From Candidatus Bathyarchaeota archaeon (lineage in GTDB: Archaea > Thermoproteota > Bathyarchaeia > 40CM-2-53-6 > FEN-987): a stretch of DNA of 7,030 nucleotides. Where the stretch lies: assembly GCA_023247835.1 (NCBI GenBank), contig JAHFFU010000050.1:1-7030 (forward strand). The letters run 5' to 3'. The position numbers and the translations under genes were made by a program. Positions 1 through 5,134 of the stretch are shown piece after piece. Each line of letters opens with the position of its first letter. The first letter of the stretch is position 1. The notes under the pieces were generated by a model. That model did no database searches, was not told where the DNA came from, and saw only the letters and a program-made list of their open reading frames with translations.

Positions 1-469
1 AGCCTCCATTATGGTTGGTAGTCGCAACCGGGGCCGTCACATCGAAAATAGAAGTGTTGTCTTGTCCCGTGTTTCCAACTGCGGTCCACCTGGTAATTCT
101 GCCATGTTTGTAAGTGCCGTTCCAATAAGTCCAGTACACGTAGACGTAATGATTCACGTCGAAATGCGGGTCCAACGCAATTCCAAGAAGACCCTGCTCT
201 GTCCCTCCAACACCTGGCGGGAGTGGCCCCATGGTCGCGAATGGCGTTTCGAGGATTGTTCTATCGCTCAGGATGACCTTGATATTACCTGTGTCCTTCT
301 CATTGTAGAAGATACGCCCATCATTTACGAATGCGAACGCAACTGGAAATTGTAGGCCTGCATAAACCGCTTCAATGGATGAAGGTGCCCGAAACCTAAC
401 CACGGCAAAGCTCAGCATGAAAAGGCTGAATAGAACCGCAACAACAAGGATTCTAGGGAACCTCGACAT
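1..469 (-). CDS. PQQ-dependent aldose/sorbosone dehydrogenase, N-terminal part (runs off left edge)
   Basis: This is the first 156 codons of a glucose/sorbosone dehydrogenase (GSDH) family protein, a six-bladed beta-propeller that oxidises aldoses with PQQ outside the cytoplasmic membrane. Residues 7-24 are a hydrophobic export signal or anchor after a basic start (MSRFPR). Residues 38-54 match the opening strand of the family (GLQFPVAFAF, then DGRIFYNE). GVGGTEQGLLGIALDP at 86-101, followed by the YVYVYWTY strand, is the family signature. The visible part ends at NHNGG (152-156), where soluble glucose dehydrogenases carry their catalytic histidine, so His153 is the likely base. The C-terminal blades lie outside the window. 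The ATG at 469 is chosen because it precedes the signal peptide and sits about 29 bases from a TATA-like box. The gene is divergent from the small secreted protein to its right. Family assignment is firm; the sugar substrate and cofactor cannot be told from this part. Confidence 0.88.
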   Translation of the reverse strand, partial: MSRFPRILVVAVLFSLFMLSFAVVRFRAPSSIEAVYAGLQFPVAFAFVNDGRIFYNEKDTGNIKVILSDRTILETPFATMGPLPPGVGGTEQGLLGIALDPHFDVNHYVYVYWTYWNGTYKHGRITRWTAVGNTGQDNTSIFDVTAPVATTNHNGG

Positions 470-494
470 TCCAACATTTCCTACGGCCGTGGAC

Positions 495-502
495 TACTTA
501 AG
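495..502 (-). promoter_or_regulatory. Possible TATA box of the sugar dehydrogenase gene
   Basis: The minus strand reads CTTAAGTA here, centred about 29 bases upstream of the ATG at 469. An archaeal TATA box in this place would start transcription at or just before the ATG. The match to a TATA consensus is only moderate. Confidence 0.35.
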
Positions 503-535
503 TGCTGACTGAGTGTAAAGACAAGTGAGGTGTGG

Positions 536-549
536 CCGAAATATTTCGG
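536..549. promoter_or_regulatory. Perfect 14-bp palindrome, candidate operator
   Basis: CCGAAATATTTCGG is a perfect 7+7 inverted repeat in the gap between the divergent dehydrogenase and secreted-protein genes. It lies about 34 bases upstream of the dehydrogenase TATA-like box and about 88 bases upstream of the box for the rightward gene. Its size and symmetry suit a dimeric regulator. No binding family can be named from the sequence. Confidence 0.4.
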
Positions 550-636
550 AAGGGCGCTCTCGGCCGCGTTGCTGCTATTTAACTTCCCTCGCATTCGACG
601 TACGTACCTTACGCGCAGGTGTCGTGAGTACAAAAG

Positions 637-644
637 TATTATTA
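637..644 (+). promoter_or_regulatory. TATA-like box of the small secreted protein gene
   Basis: TATTATTA follows an A-rich stretch (CAAAAG). Transcription would begin about 25 bases downstream, near 664-668. That makes the GTG at 666 a possible leaderless start, or gives a leader of about 25 bases to the ATG codons at 690 and 693. Confidence 0.45.
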
Positions 645-665
645 TCATGAAGCATTTTCTGTTAA

Positions 666-1280
666 GTGGTAGATTCTAACCAGCGTGAAATGATGAGCAA
701 AGTCCATGGTCGAAGGACCAGGATAATGATGCTAGCCGCGGCCATAATGCTCGTTAGCTTGGCATCTATCAGCCTCCGCTATGTTCTCGCCCCACCTCCA
801 TCGACCAACGCCCCCATGCCCTTGTCTCAATACGGCGTGGTGAGGGTCTACGCCAGCATACAATTCACGGGAAATGCGAAAATCAAAATAACTAGCCAAG
901 GATCCACTCCCTTCTTCGTTTCACGGTTGACACTGTTTCTGAATAGGCCGGCTGACTTTGACATACTTCTAGACACTATCAACGTCGATGGGACAGGTTC
1001 GATTCAGGTCTCCGGGTTCTTGGGGTCGTCTAAAGTTGTGGTTGTTCCGGCGGGTTTGCTGGTCGGAGACGTCTTGGCCTCTATGCCAAACTACTTGAAC
1101 TTTCTGCTCGTGAAGGACCCTATGGGTAATGACGCAATCGTGGCGAACGGCGGAGACGATAGCGGCGTAATCGTGGGGGTACGTTTCTTGTCAGGGGCTT
1201 ACGGTGGTGGCACAACAATGTCAGCCATAGCCACAATTGTCGCGCCCACAAACGCCACCGTAACCATGACCATGAGTTGA
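666..1280 (+). CDS. Small membrane-anchored or secreted protein of unknown function
   Basis: I do not recognise the family. The product has a basic N-terminus (GRRTR at 15-19) followed by a hydrophobic helix (about 20-37), typical of a signal peptide or single anchor. A proline-rich linker (APPPSTNAPMP) leads into an extracellular domain of about 150 residues. This domain is rich in short Val/Ile/Ser/Thr strands, has almost no charged helices, and ends in a Thr-rich tail with an NAT glycosylation sequon. It has no cysteines, so it is probably a beta-sandwich or surface protein. The GTG at 666 matches the predicted transcription start. ATG codons at 690 and 693 are equally reasonable, and 693 has GTGA five bases upstream. 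The gene is divergent from the sugar dehydrogenase and may share regulation with it. That it is a real gene is likely from its length, codon use and export signal. Confidence 0.75.
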   Translation: MVDSNQREMMSKVHGRRTRIMMLAAAIMLVSLASISLRYVLAPPPSTNAPMPLSQYGVVRVYASIQFTGNAKIKITSQGSTPFFVSRLTLFLNRPADFDILLDTINVDGTGSIQVSGFLGSSKVVVVPAGLLVGDVLASMPNYLNFLLVKDPMGNDAIVANGGDDSGVIVGVRFLSGAYGGGTTMSAIATIVAPTNATVTMTMS

Positions 1281-1368
1281 CGGAAACAAAAGTGCTGTAA
1301 CCGGAATAGCGTTAAAGCGCTTGAGACTTGCCTCACCTCCGCGTGCCACTTACCCTGTACCTGCATAG

Positions 1369-1387
1369 CCGACCGGTGTCCGACCGG
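1369..1387. repeat. Direct repeat CCGACCGG, 11-bp phased, upstream of a TATA box
   Basis: CCGACCGG occurs at 1369-1376 and again at 1380-1387, so the copies are one helical turn apart. The pair ends about 21 bases before the TATA box at 1409, where archaeal activators and TFB-recruiting factors often bind. A role as an activator site for the membrane protein gene is inference. Confidence 0.4.
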
Positions 1388-1408
1388 CCAACAACTGAAA
1401 ACTTCTCA

Positions 1409-1417
1409 TTATATATT
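1409..1417 (+). promoter_or_regulatory. TATA box of the eight-helix membrane protein gene
   Basis: TTATATATT is the best TATA match in the window. Transcription would start near 1438-1441. This gives either a leaderless TTG start at 1441 or a leader of about 28 bases, without an obvious ribosome binding site, to the ATG at 1468. Confidence 0.6.
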
Positions 1418-1467
1418 GAAAGTAGCGATGTTCCCCAAGATTGGTCAACGCCACCGAGTATCCAACT

Positions 1468-2292
1468 ATGATCAAACTGCTCTCTGCTGCAATGCGGCGA
1501 TTACTTCTGCTTGCCAGTGTCCTCGTTTTTCTTGCTGGCTTCCAGCTATTCATTCTCACCGAGTATACCGATTCATACTTCGCGTGGACTATTCAACCTC
1601 CATTTACAGCGGCTTTTCTTGGTGCAGGTTATTTCTCAAGTTTCATGTTAGAGTTCCTTGCTTCGCGGGAAAAGGATTGGGCCAAAGCACGAATCGCGGT
1701 GCCTGCAATCTTCGTGTTCACAACCCTCACATTGGTTGCAACGATCTTGCATGCGGACCGATTCCATTTCAGTAGCCCGAATATGTTCGCACGTTCCGCC
1801 GCCTGGTTCTGGTTAGCGATTTACAGCCTTGTCCCGCCCGCCATGCTCGGAATTTGGATTCGGCAACAACGCATGCCAGGCGAAGATCCGAATCGCACTC
1901 CTCTTCCATCCTTGATTCGAATTGTTCTGGCGGCCCAGTCGATTCTGATGCTTGCTCTGGGGATTGGTTTGTTTCTTGCGCCGAACCCAATCGCATCCTA
2001 CTGGCCTTGGAAGCTCACAGCTCTGACTAGTCGGGCGGTAGGTGCATGGTTGCTTGGGATTGGTGTTTTTGCATTCCACGCGGTCGCGGAGAATGACCGT
2101 CTCCGAATCAAGGCGGGTTTAGCAAGTTACTTCGCTTTGGGCCTGCTTCAATTAATCGCGTTATTGAGGTATCCTACCAACATTGACTGGGCAAGGCCAG
2201 CAGCGTGGTATTACGTCACGTTCGTAATCAGCGTACTTTTCATCGGGCTGTACGCTCTCCCGAATTTGACTCGACGGAGTAAGTCGAACTGA
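1468..2292 (+). CDS. Eight-helix integral membrane protein of unknown function
   Basis: The 274-residue product is almost entirely hydrophobic. Probable membrane helices (residues counted from the ATG at 1468) are near 10-30, 42-65, 75-97, 108-130, 150-172, 186-204, 213-232 and 243-263. The first loop holds TDSYFAWTI followed by PPFTAAFLGAGY at the start of helix 2. I recall this pattern from uncharacterised membrane proteins of Actinobacteria and Chloroflexi, which would fit transfer from bacteria, but I could not verify it. No catalytic or transport motif is visible, and charged residues sit mostly in loops. A TTG at 1441 would add nine residues and coincides with the predicted transcription start. 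ATG 1468 is preferred as the standard codon, and ATG 1492 is a third option. The gene stands alone and is convergent with the decayed peptidase gene. Confidence 0.75.
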   Translation: MIKLLSAAMRRLLLLASVLVFLAGFQLFILTEYTDSYFAWTIQPPFTAAFLGAGYFSSFMLEFLASREKDWAKARIAVPAIFVFTTLTLVATILHADRFHFSSPNMFARSAAWFWLAIYSLVPPAMLGIWIRQQRMPGEDPNRTPLPSLIRIVLAAQSILMLALGIGLFLAPNPIASYWPWKLTALTSRAVGAWLLGIGVFAFHAVAENDRLRIKAGLASYFALGLLQLIALLRYPTNIDWARPAAWYYVTFVISVLFIGLYALPNLTRRSKSN

Positions 2293-2369
2293 CATACCAA
2301 GTTAACACCTGACGCCTGGCCCTTTGCCCGGTTAGGTCCTTGGCGTAAGCGAGTGGGGCATTTCATACG

Positions 2370-2388
2370 AAGGCACGGAAGATGCCTT
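2370..2388. repeat. Short hairpin in convergent intergenic region
   Basis: AAGGCA at 2370-2375 pairs perfectly with TGCCTT at 2383-2388 around a seven-base loop. It lies between the end of the membrane protein gene and the 3' end of the decayed peptidase gene. It could mark a 3' end, but no T-run follows. I see nothing else in 2293-2405 except the sequence GGTTAGGTC, which occurs at 2330 and again at 2409. Confidence 0.3.
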
Positions 2389-2405
2389 GTACCGCTGAAC
2401 CTTGT

Positions 2406-2715
2406 TTAGGTTAGGTCGCTCAGGAAGGAACTGGCTGGTGTTCCTAGGCCGGTCACGTAGTCCTATCCTGACGTCGTCTGCAAGCTGAGCGTCTGGTCCG
2501 TCGTCCGCAGCCTGTAAGTCAAACTAGCGGTCGCATCCACGCCGTTGACCTGGTTTGTCCGAACAAACGCGATAGTGGATGCTGGGCTCACGATGTCTTT
2601 GAAGGCCGGAGCTTAGGCCGTAGAGGACCGGGTTCGCGAAACCATGTGGGCTACCGTGGACCTGGTCGACCAGCGCCATGAGCTAGTTCTTCCCTCCTTA
2701 GGCTGATCCACCATC
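2406..2715 (-). pseudogene. Decayed C-terminal end of a sedolisin-type (S53) serine peptidase
   Basis: Read on the minus strand, this stretch gives a degenerate but recognisable S53 C-terminus. From 2712 it reads GGSA, a relic of the GGTSA catalytic-serine motif with the Thr codon lost. Stops follow at 2700-2698 (TAA) and 2685-2683 (TAG). Then come LMALVDQ and GFANPVLYGLSSG, equivalent to the usual helix and the VNPALYxLA motif. Near 2603 the frame shifts by one base and the sequence continues as FKDIVSP, then VNGVDAT, LTYRLRT and TLSLQTTSG. A TAG at 2465-2463 replaces an expected aromatic codon, and DYVTGLGTP, FLSDL and a final TAA at 2406 follow. The DI and GxD..VTGLG elements are those that hold the structural calcium in S53 enzymes. 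The signal peptide, pro-domain and the Glu/Asp catalytic region are absent, because homology ends where the vapBC promoter starts. S53 enzymes are secreted and acid-active, so the lineage may be acid-adapted. Confidence 0.82.
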
Positions 2716-2719
2716 ACCC

Positions 2720-2728
2720 ATTTATGTT
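2720..2728 (+). promoter_or_regulatory. TATA box of the vapBC pair, predicting a leaderless antitoxin mRNA
   Basis: ATTTATGTT is centred about 26 bases before the ATG at 2750, the distance expected if transcription starts on that ATG. This supports 2750 rather than the upstream ATG at 2732 as the real start. The box lies directly against the end of the S53 relic. Confidence 0.55.
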
Positions 2729-2749
2729 ACATTGCATAAGACATGGTGT

Positions 2750-2971
2750 ATGACAAATACAATTACTATCAGGCTTTCAGAAACGGAAAGGCAGGAACTC
2801 CAGAAGCGCGGAAGGCTCTCAGCTGTCGTAAGGGAAGCCATTCGCCTATACCTGAGGGCTGAGAACTCAAAGCGAGTCATATCACGGCTAAAGCAAATGC
2901 AGAGTAAGACCACACTCCGCACCTCCATCGATCAGGACCTACGACTTATTCGGGCTGACCGCGAACGATGA
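2750..2971 (+). CDS. vapB: VapB-type ribbon-helix-helix antitoxin
   Basis: This 73-residue protein has the ribbon-helix-helix (CopG/MetJ-like) layout. A beta strand (TITIRLS, residues 4-10) is followed by helix one (ETERQELQKRG) and helix two (LSAVVREAIRLYLR), then a basic C-terminal tail (39-73) that would wrap the toxin. Such antitoxins dimerise, bind their own promoter through the strand and neutralise the partner PIN nuclease. The start at 2750 fits both the strand position and the TATA box. An ATG at 2732 would add six residues with poor family character (MHKTWC). The stop overlaps the toxin start as ATGA, so the two are co-translated. Autoregulation through the promoter at 2720 is expected from the family but not shown here. 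The symbol marks the role only; the subtype is not determined. Confidence 0.85.
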   Translation: MTNTITIRLSETERQELQKRGRLSAVVREAIRLYLRAENSKRVISRLKQMQSKTTLRTSIDQDLRLIRADRER

Positions 2972-3345
2972 AGGTGGCTGACAGCAGCTACCTCACTGCG
3001 GGCCTTCTGAGAGACGCCTCGTTACTGGAAAATGAAAAATTTGTCGCCCCAGACCTAGCTCTATACGAGGTTGTGAACGCTCTTTGGAAGCACGAGACCA
3101 TAGTCAAAGACCTAAGAGATTCCTCGGTACGCATTCGCCTTTTCTCGGAATTAATCTCAACCGAAGCTGTTCAACTGATCAGGCCGGACGGTAAACTCCT
3201 TGGTGAGACATACTCACTCTCAATCAAACATCGAGCACCAGTATACGATACCATCTTCGTTGCTTTAGCCTTAGAGTTAGGCTTAGATCTGAAAACTTTT
3301 GATTCCAGACAATCCACGATAATGTCCAAGGAAGAACGCACTTGA
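2968..3345 (+). CDS. vapC: VapC-type PIN-domain ribonuclease toxin
   Basis: The 125-residue product is a complete PIN domain, a metal-dependent endoribonuclease that acts as the toxin of a type II pair and usually cleaves tRNA or rRNA. All four acidic ligands are visible: Asp5 in MKVADSSYL, Glu34 in LYEVVNALWK, Asp94 in VYDTIFVALA and Asp112 in KTFDSRQ. Length and motif spacing are normal, and no residue is missing, so the toxin should be active. Its ATG overlaps the antitoxin TGA, which fixes the start. Only the antitoxin promoter is seen. The pair sits against a truncated peptidase gene, as is common for toxin-antitoxin modules in plastic regions. The RNA target cannot be told from the sequence. 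Confidence 0.92.
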   Translation: MKVADSSYLTAGLLRDASLLENEKFVAPDLALYEVVNALWKHETIVKDLRDSSVRIRLFSELISTEAVQLIRPDGKLLGETYSLSIKHRAPVYDTIFVALALELGLDLKTFDSRQSTIMSKEERT

Positions 3346-3370
3346 TAAGGTGTGACATTATGATCTTAAG

Positions 3371-3388
3371 AGCGAATTCGGATTCGCT
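3371..3388. repeat. Perfect 7-bp hairpin between vapC and the aspartic protease gene
   Basis: AGCGAAT, loop TCGG, ATTCGCT form a perfect stem 25 bases after the vapC stop. A second weaker pair, ATGAGT (3411-3416) with ACTCAT (3427-3432), lies just downstream. There is no T-run, so this is not a classical terminator. It could shape the vapC 3' end or be a regulator site. Confidence 0.35.
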
Positions 3389-3464
3389 GTCAACCAAAGT
3401 TATCCCGAGAATGAGTTATTCACTTTACTCATCAGTGGTCAGCAGTCATGCAAATCCATGCTCT

Positions 3465-3474
3465 GGTTAAATAG
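3465..3474 (+). promoter_or_regulatory. TATA-like box of the aspartic protease gene
   Basis: GGTTAAATAG is centred about 35 bases before the TTG at 3505. Transcription would begin near 3494-3497 and give a leader of about ten bases. That leader contains GTGAGG, a good ribosome binding site five bases before the TTG. Confidence 0.45.
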
Positions 3475-3504
3475 GTTGGTCGGCATACTCGAATGTGAGG
3501 TCCA

Positions 3505-3864
3505 TTGGGCCACACTACAGCAGCCGTCAGGCTCTACGGCGCAGACCGGTCGAAATCCAGAGAGGTGGAGCTGCTTGTCGATACTGGATCCACCTATACT
3601 TGGATCGCGCGAGCTCTCCTGGAAGACCTAGCGGTAAAACCTTCCACGTTGCGAAACTTCCGAACGATAGACGGACGAACTTTGAAACGCGAGGTGGGGG
3701 AGGTTCTGATGGAATACGCCAAGGAACAGGCAACAAGAATGGTCGTGTTCGCGGAAGCAGGGGACGCACATGTACTCGGAGTTGACGCCCTCGAAGGGCT
3801 AGGGCTGGAAGTCGATCCCACTACCAAGGAATTAAGGAAATCCGAAGCCCTACTCGCGCTGTAG
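3505..3864 (+). CDS. Retropepsin-like single-domain aspartic protease
   Basis: The 119-residue product belongs to the clan AA (retroviral-type) aspartic proteases that act as homodimers. The catalytic motif is LLVDTGSTYTWI, with Asp26-Thr27-Gly28 followed by the hydrophobic residues of the psi loop. LGVDALEGLGLEVDP at 91-105 is the conserved C-terminal element that packs behind the active site. RTIDGRTLKREVGEVLMEY (53-71) is the flap and following strand, typical of the prokaryotic group. Length is normal for a stand-alone member. It has no signal peptide or membrane helix, so it is cytoplasmic. The TTG start is supported by GTGAGG five bases upstream and by an in-frame stop just before it (TGA at 3496). 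It appears to be its own transcription unit. The natural substrate of these archaeal enzymes is unknown to me. Confidence 0.85.
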   Translation: MGHTTAAVRLYGADRSKSREVELLVDTGSTYTWIARALLEDLAVKPSTLRNFRTIDGRTLKREVGEVLMEYAKEQATRMVVFAEAGDAHVLGVDALEGLGLEVDPTTKELRKSEALLAL

Positions 3865-3898
3865 GTCAGGCAATGTGCTCGCAGGCAAGTAAGCTAGG

Positions 3899-3907
3899 CA
3901 TAAATTG
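3899..3907 (+). promoter_or_regulatory. TATA-like box of the broken DUF385 gene
   Basis: CATAAATTG lies about 38 bases before the ATG at 3941. It predicts a start near 3929 and a leader of about 12 bases. Confidence 0.4.
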
Positions 3908-3940
3908 CAACGTCATTATCTGAATTACCGGTAGCTGAGA

Positions 3941-4293
3941 ATGCCTGACAGAGAATTCTTTGATGCTTTGAACTCGTCGGTTGAGATTGAGCTATCCGTG
4001 AAGGGACGCCGATCGGGGCGAAGCACTTCTAGGCCAGTCTGGTTTGTTCTCGAAGGTGGGACATTGTATCTGCTACCCGTAGCAGGGTCGGAACGGAGTG
4101 GTACCGGAACGTGCTTGCGAACCCAGAGGTAACCCTCGCCGCTAAGGGAAGAAAATTGGCTGCTCAAGCCAATCCACTTAGCGACCCAGCAAGAATCTCT
4201 GAAGTCGTCGACCGCTTCCGCACGAAACACGGAGCGGACGATGTCAAGAAATACTATTCTGGACTCGACGCCGCAGTAGCAGTGTCGATCTGA
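3941..4293 (+). pseudogene. Deazaflavin (F420)-dependent nitroreductase-like protein (DUF385), broken by one missing base
   Basis: Two overlapping frames together give one protein of about 117 residues. The first frame (3941 to about 4093) encodes VKGRRSGRSTSRPVWFVLEGG and TLYLLPVAGSE, the family core strands. It then runs out of homology and stops at 4130-4132. From 4096 the frame used by the ATG at 4111 continues the family with EWYRNVLANPEVTLAAKG, a helical part, and DVKKYYSGLDAAVAV at the end. Between GAA (4091-4093) and GAG (4096-4098) only two bases (CG) remain where a codon is expected, so one base is missing. The site has no slippery heptamer or other recoding signal. Family members bind F420 and reduce quinones or nitro compounds, or act on unknown substrates. 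Both halves look well preserved, so a very recent mutation or a sequencing/assembly error is likelier than an old pseudogene. The gene is convergent with the nucleotidyltransferase gene, 17 bases away. Confidence 0.8.
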
Positions 4294-4310
4294 AGATAGT
4301 TATTACGAGT

Positions 4311-5030
4311 TCAGCGGTTTACGTCTTCTACGTCCTTATACCACTTGGTCTTGGGGCCCACACGGGCTCTAAGCTTCCAAGCAAGCGTTTTCGGTGCATC
4401 CTCCAAAATTGCCAGCAGCTGTTGTATCTTGCGGGAAACGTCCGCTCGGTCTTCGGCCGTTAACTCGGGATATAGGTTGAGGCGATCTTCTACTTTCTTG
4501 AGGTTAGTTGTGACCGTGTAGTAGAAGCCCCATTCGTTTGAAAGAAGTTTAGCCAAATAACCTGCGTCGATGGTTTCGGGAGATGTAGCATTGCCGACCT
4601 CATGCTCCCGCAGTAGCATTATCGTGTCGACGAAATCCTTCTCGTTTATGTGAACTATCTGCATCTTCTCGAGAAGCATATCGGAGAGGGGGATGGTCAT
4701 TTCTTCGATTTCAAGGCGGCCCGTGAAGGGTATATCATGGTTCATTTCTAACTTGTCGAAGAAAATGTCGACGTGAAGGCCATTGGATTTGTTATCCCAA
4801 ATCATCCGCTGATGCCCAAACAGAGCTGAAACCATGGGTTGATCCGAGTAGCCGAACTCTCGCATCATCTTCTCAATCATTGCTCGTTCCGAATTATAGG
4901 CCGCGAAGTCAACGTCGGAGAGTTGCCTGTGGAGTTTGGCTGTGAGAAAGTTGTATTTTGGGCAATGGTACTGGAAGGCAATCGCGCCCAGCAACCTCAA
5001 GTGCAGGCCACCCTTCGCGCCCTCTCGCAC
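4311..5030 (-). CDS. Nucleotidyltransferase-fold protein of unknown target
   Basis: The 239-residue product has the signs of a DNA polymerase beta-type nucleotidyltransferase. LRLLGAIAF (11-19) supplies the Gly of the nucleotide-binding motif, LSDVDFAAY (37-45) the two metal-binding Asp residues 39 and 41, and HVDIFFDKLEM (86-96) the third acidic residue, Asp88. Downstream are LLEKMQIVHINEKD and EWGFYYTVTTNL, which I recall from uncharacterised actinobacterial and archaeal homologues. The C-terminus is helical and basic (WKLRARVGPKTKWYKDVE). It resembles the catalytic subunit of minimal nucleotidyltransferases and AbiEii-like proteins, but no partner or antitoxin lies beside it. The GTG at 5030 has GAGGAGGG about ten bases upstream. 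KEEGPRI, read in frame just upstream, also looks like protein, so the real start may be earlier (see findings). It lies 147 bases downstream of the phosphoesterase gene on the same strand. Confidence 0.78.
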   Translation of the reverse strand: MREGAKGGLHLRLLGAIAFQYHCPKYNFLTAKLHRQLSDVDFAAYNSERAMIEKMMREFGYSDQPMVSALFGHQRMIWDNKSNGLHVDIFFDKLEMNHDIPFTGRLEIEEMTIPLSDMLLEKMQIVHINEKDFVDTIMLLREHEVGNATSPETIDAGYLAKLLSNEWGFYYTVTTNLKKVEDRLNLYPELTAEDRADVSRKIQQLLAILEDAPKTLAWKLRARVGPKTKWYKDVEDVNR

Positions 5031-5134
5031 TATTCGCGGGCCCTCCTCTTTTCATCATCGCGTCGCGTTTGCCAGTATCCTGCGCTTTTTCCAATTTGAG
5101 TGTCCTGCCGAACCCGAGAAGAATTACTTTAGGC

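Noticed and set aside
11..355. Plus-strand open frame of 114 codons at the left edge.
   Set aside because: It is antisense to the GSDH gene, whose minus-strand frame has a signal peptide and clear family motifs.
1416..1775. Plus-strand open frame of 119 codons overlapping the membrane protein gene.
   Set aside because: Cysteine-rich frame-shadow composition without any domain; the overlapping 274-codon frame is a convincing membrane protein.
2629..2641. tRNA T-arm-like GGGTTCGCGAAACC.
   Set aside because: The flanking stem does not pair over five bases, and no acceptor, D-arm or anticodon arm is present.
2662..2673. 12-bp palindrome (CTGGTCGACCAG) that could be an operator.
   Set aside because: It encodes LVDQ of the S53 relic, so coding history explains it. 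It is also far from any promoter.
2524..2679. Open frame of about 50 codons on the minus strand starting ATG GCG CTG, with GGAGGG upstream.
   Set aside because: It is the first half of the S53 relic between a stop and a frameshift. The ATG is an internal codon and the GGAGGG lies in decayed coding sequence.
2398..2700. Structured non-coding RNA (SRP RNA or RNase P RNA) suggested by GGAAGG, CTGTAA and strong stems such as GTTTGT-CCGA-ACAAAC and GCATCCAC/GTGGATGC.
   Set aside because: The order and sequence of the RNA signature elements do not fit either RNA: no proper GGAA-capped helix 8 and no conserved RNase P core. The minus strand is explained much better as a decayed S53 peptidase.
3495..3785. 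Plus-strand open frame of 96 codons overlapping the aspartic protease gene.
   Set aside because: Low-complexity Arg/Gly composition in the wrong frame; the DTG frame carries all conserved motifs.
4111..4293. Separate small protein of 60 residues starting at ATG 4111.
   Set aside because: It is the second half of the DUF385 protein. Family sequence (EWYRNV) continues upstream of this ATG into the other frame.
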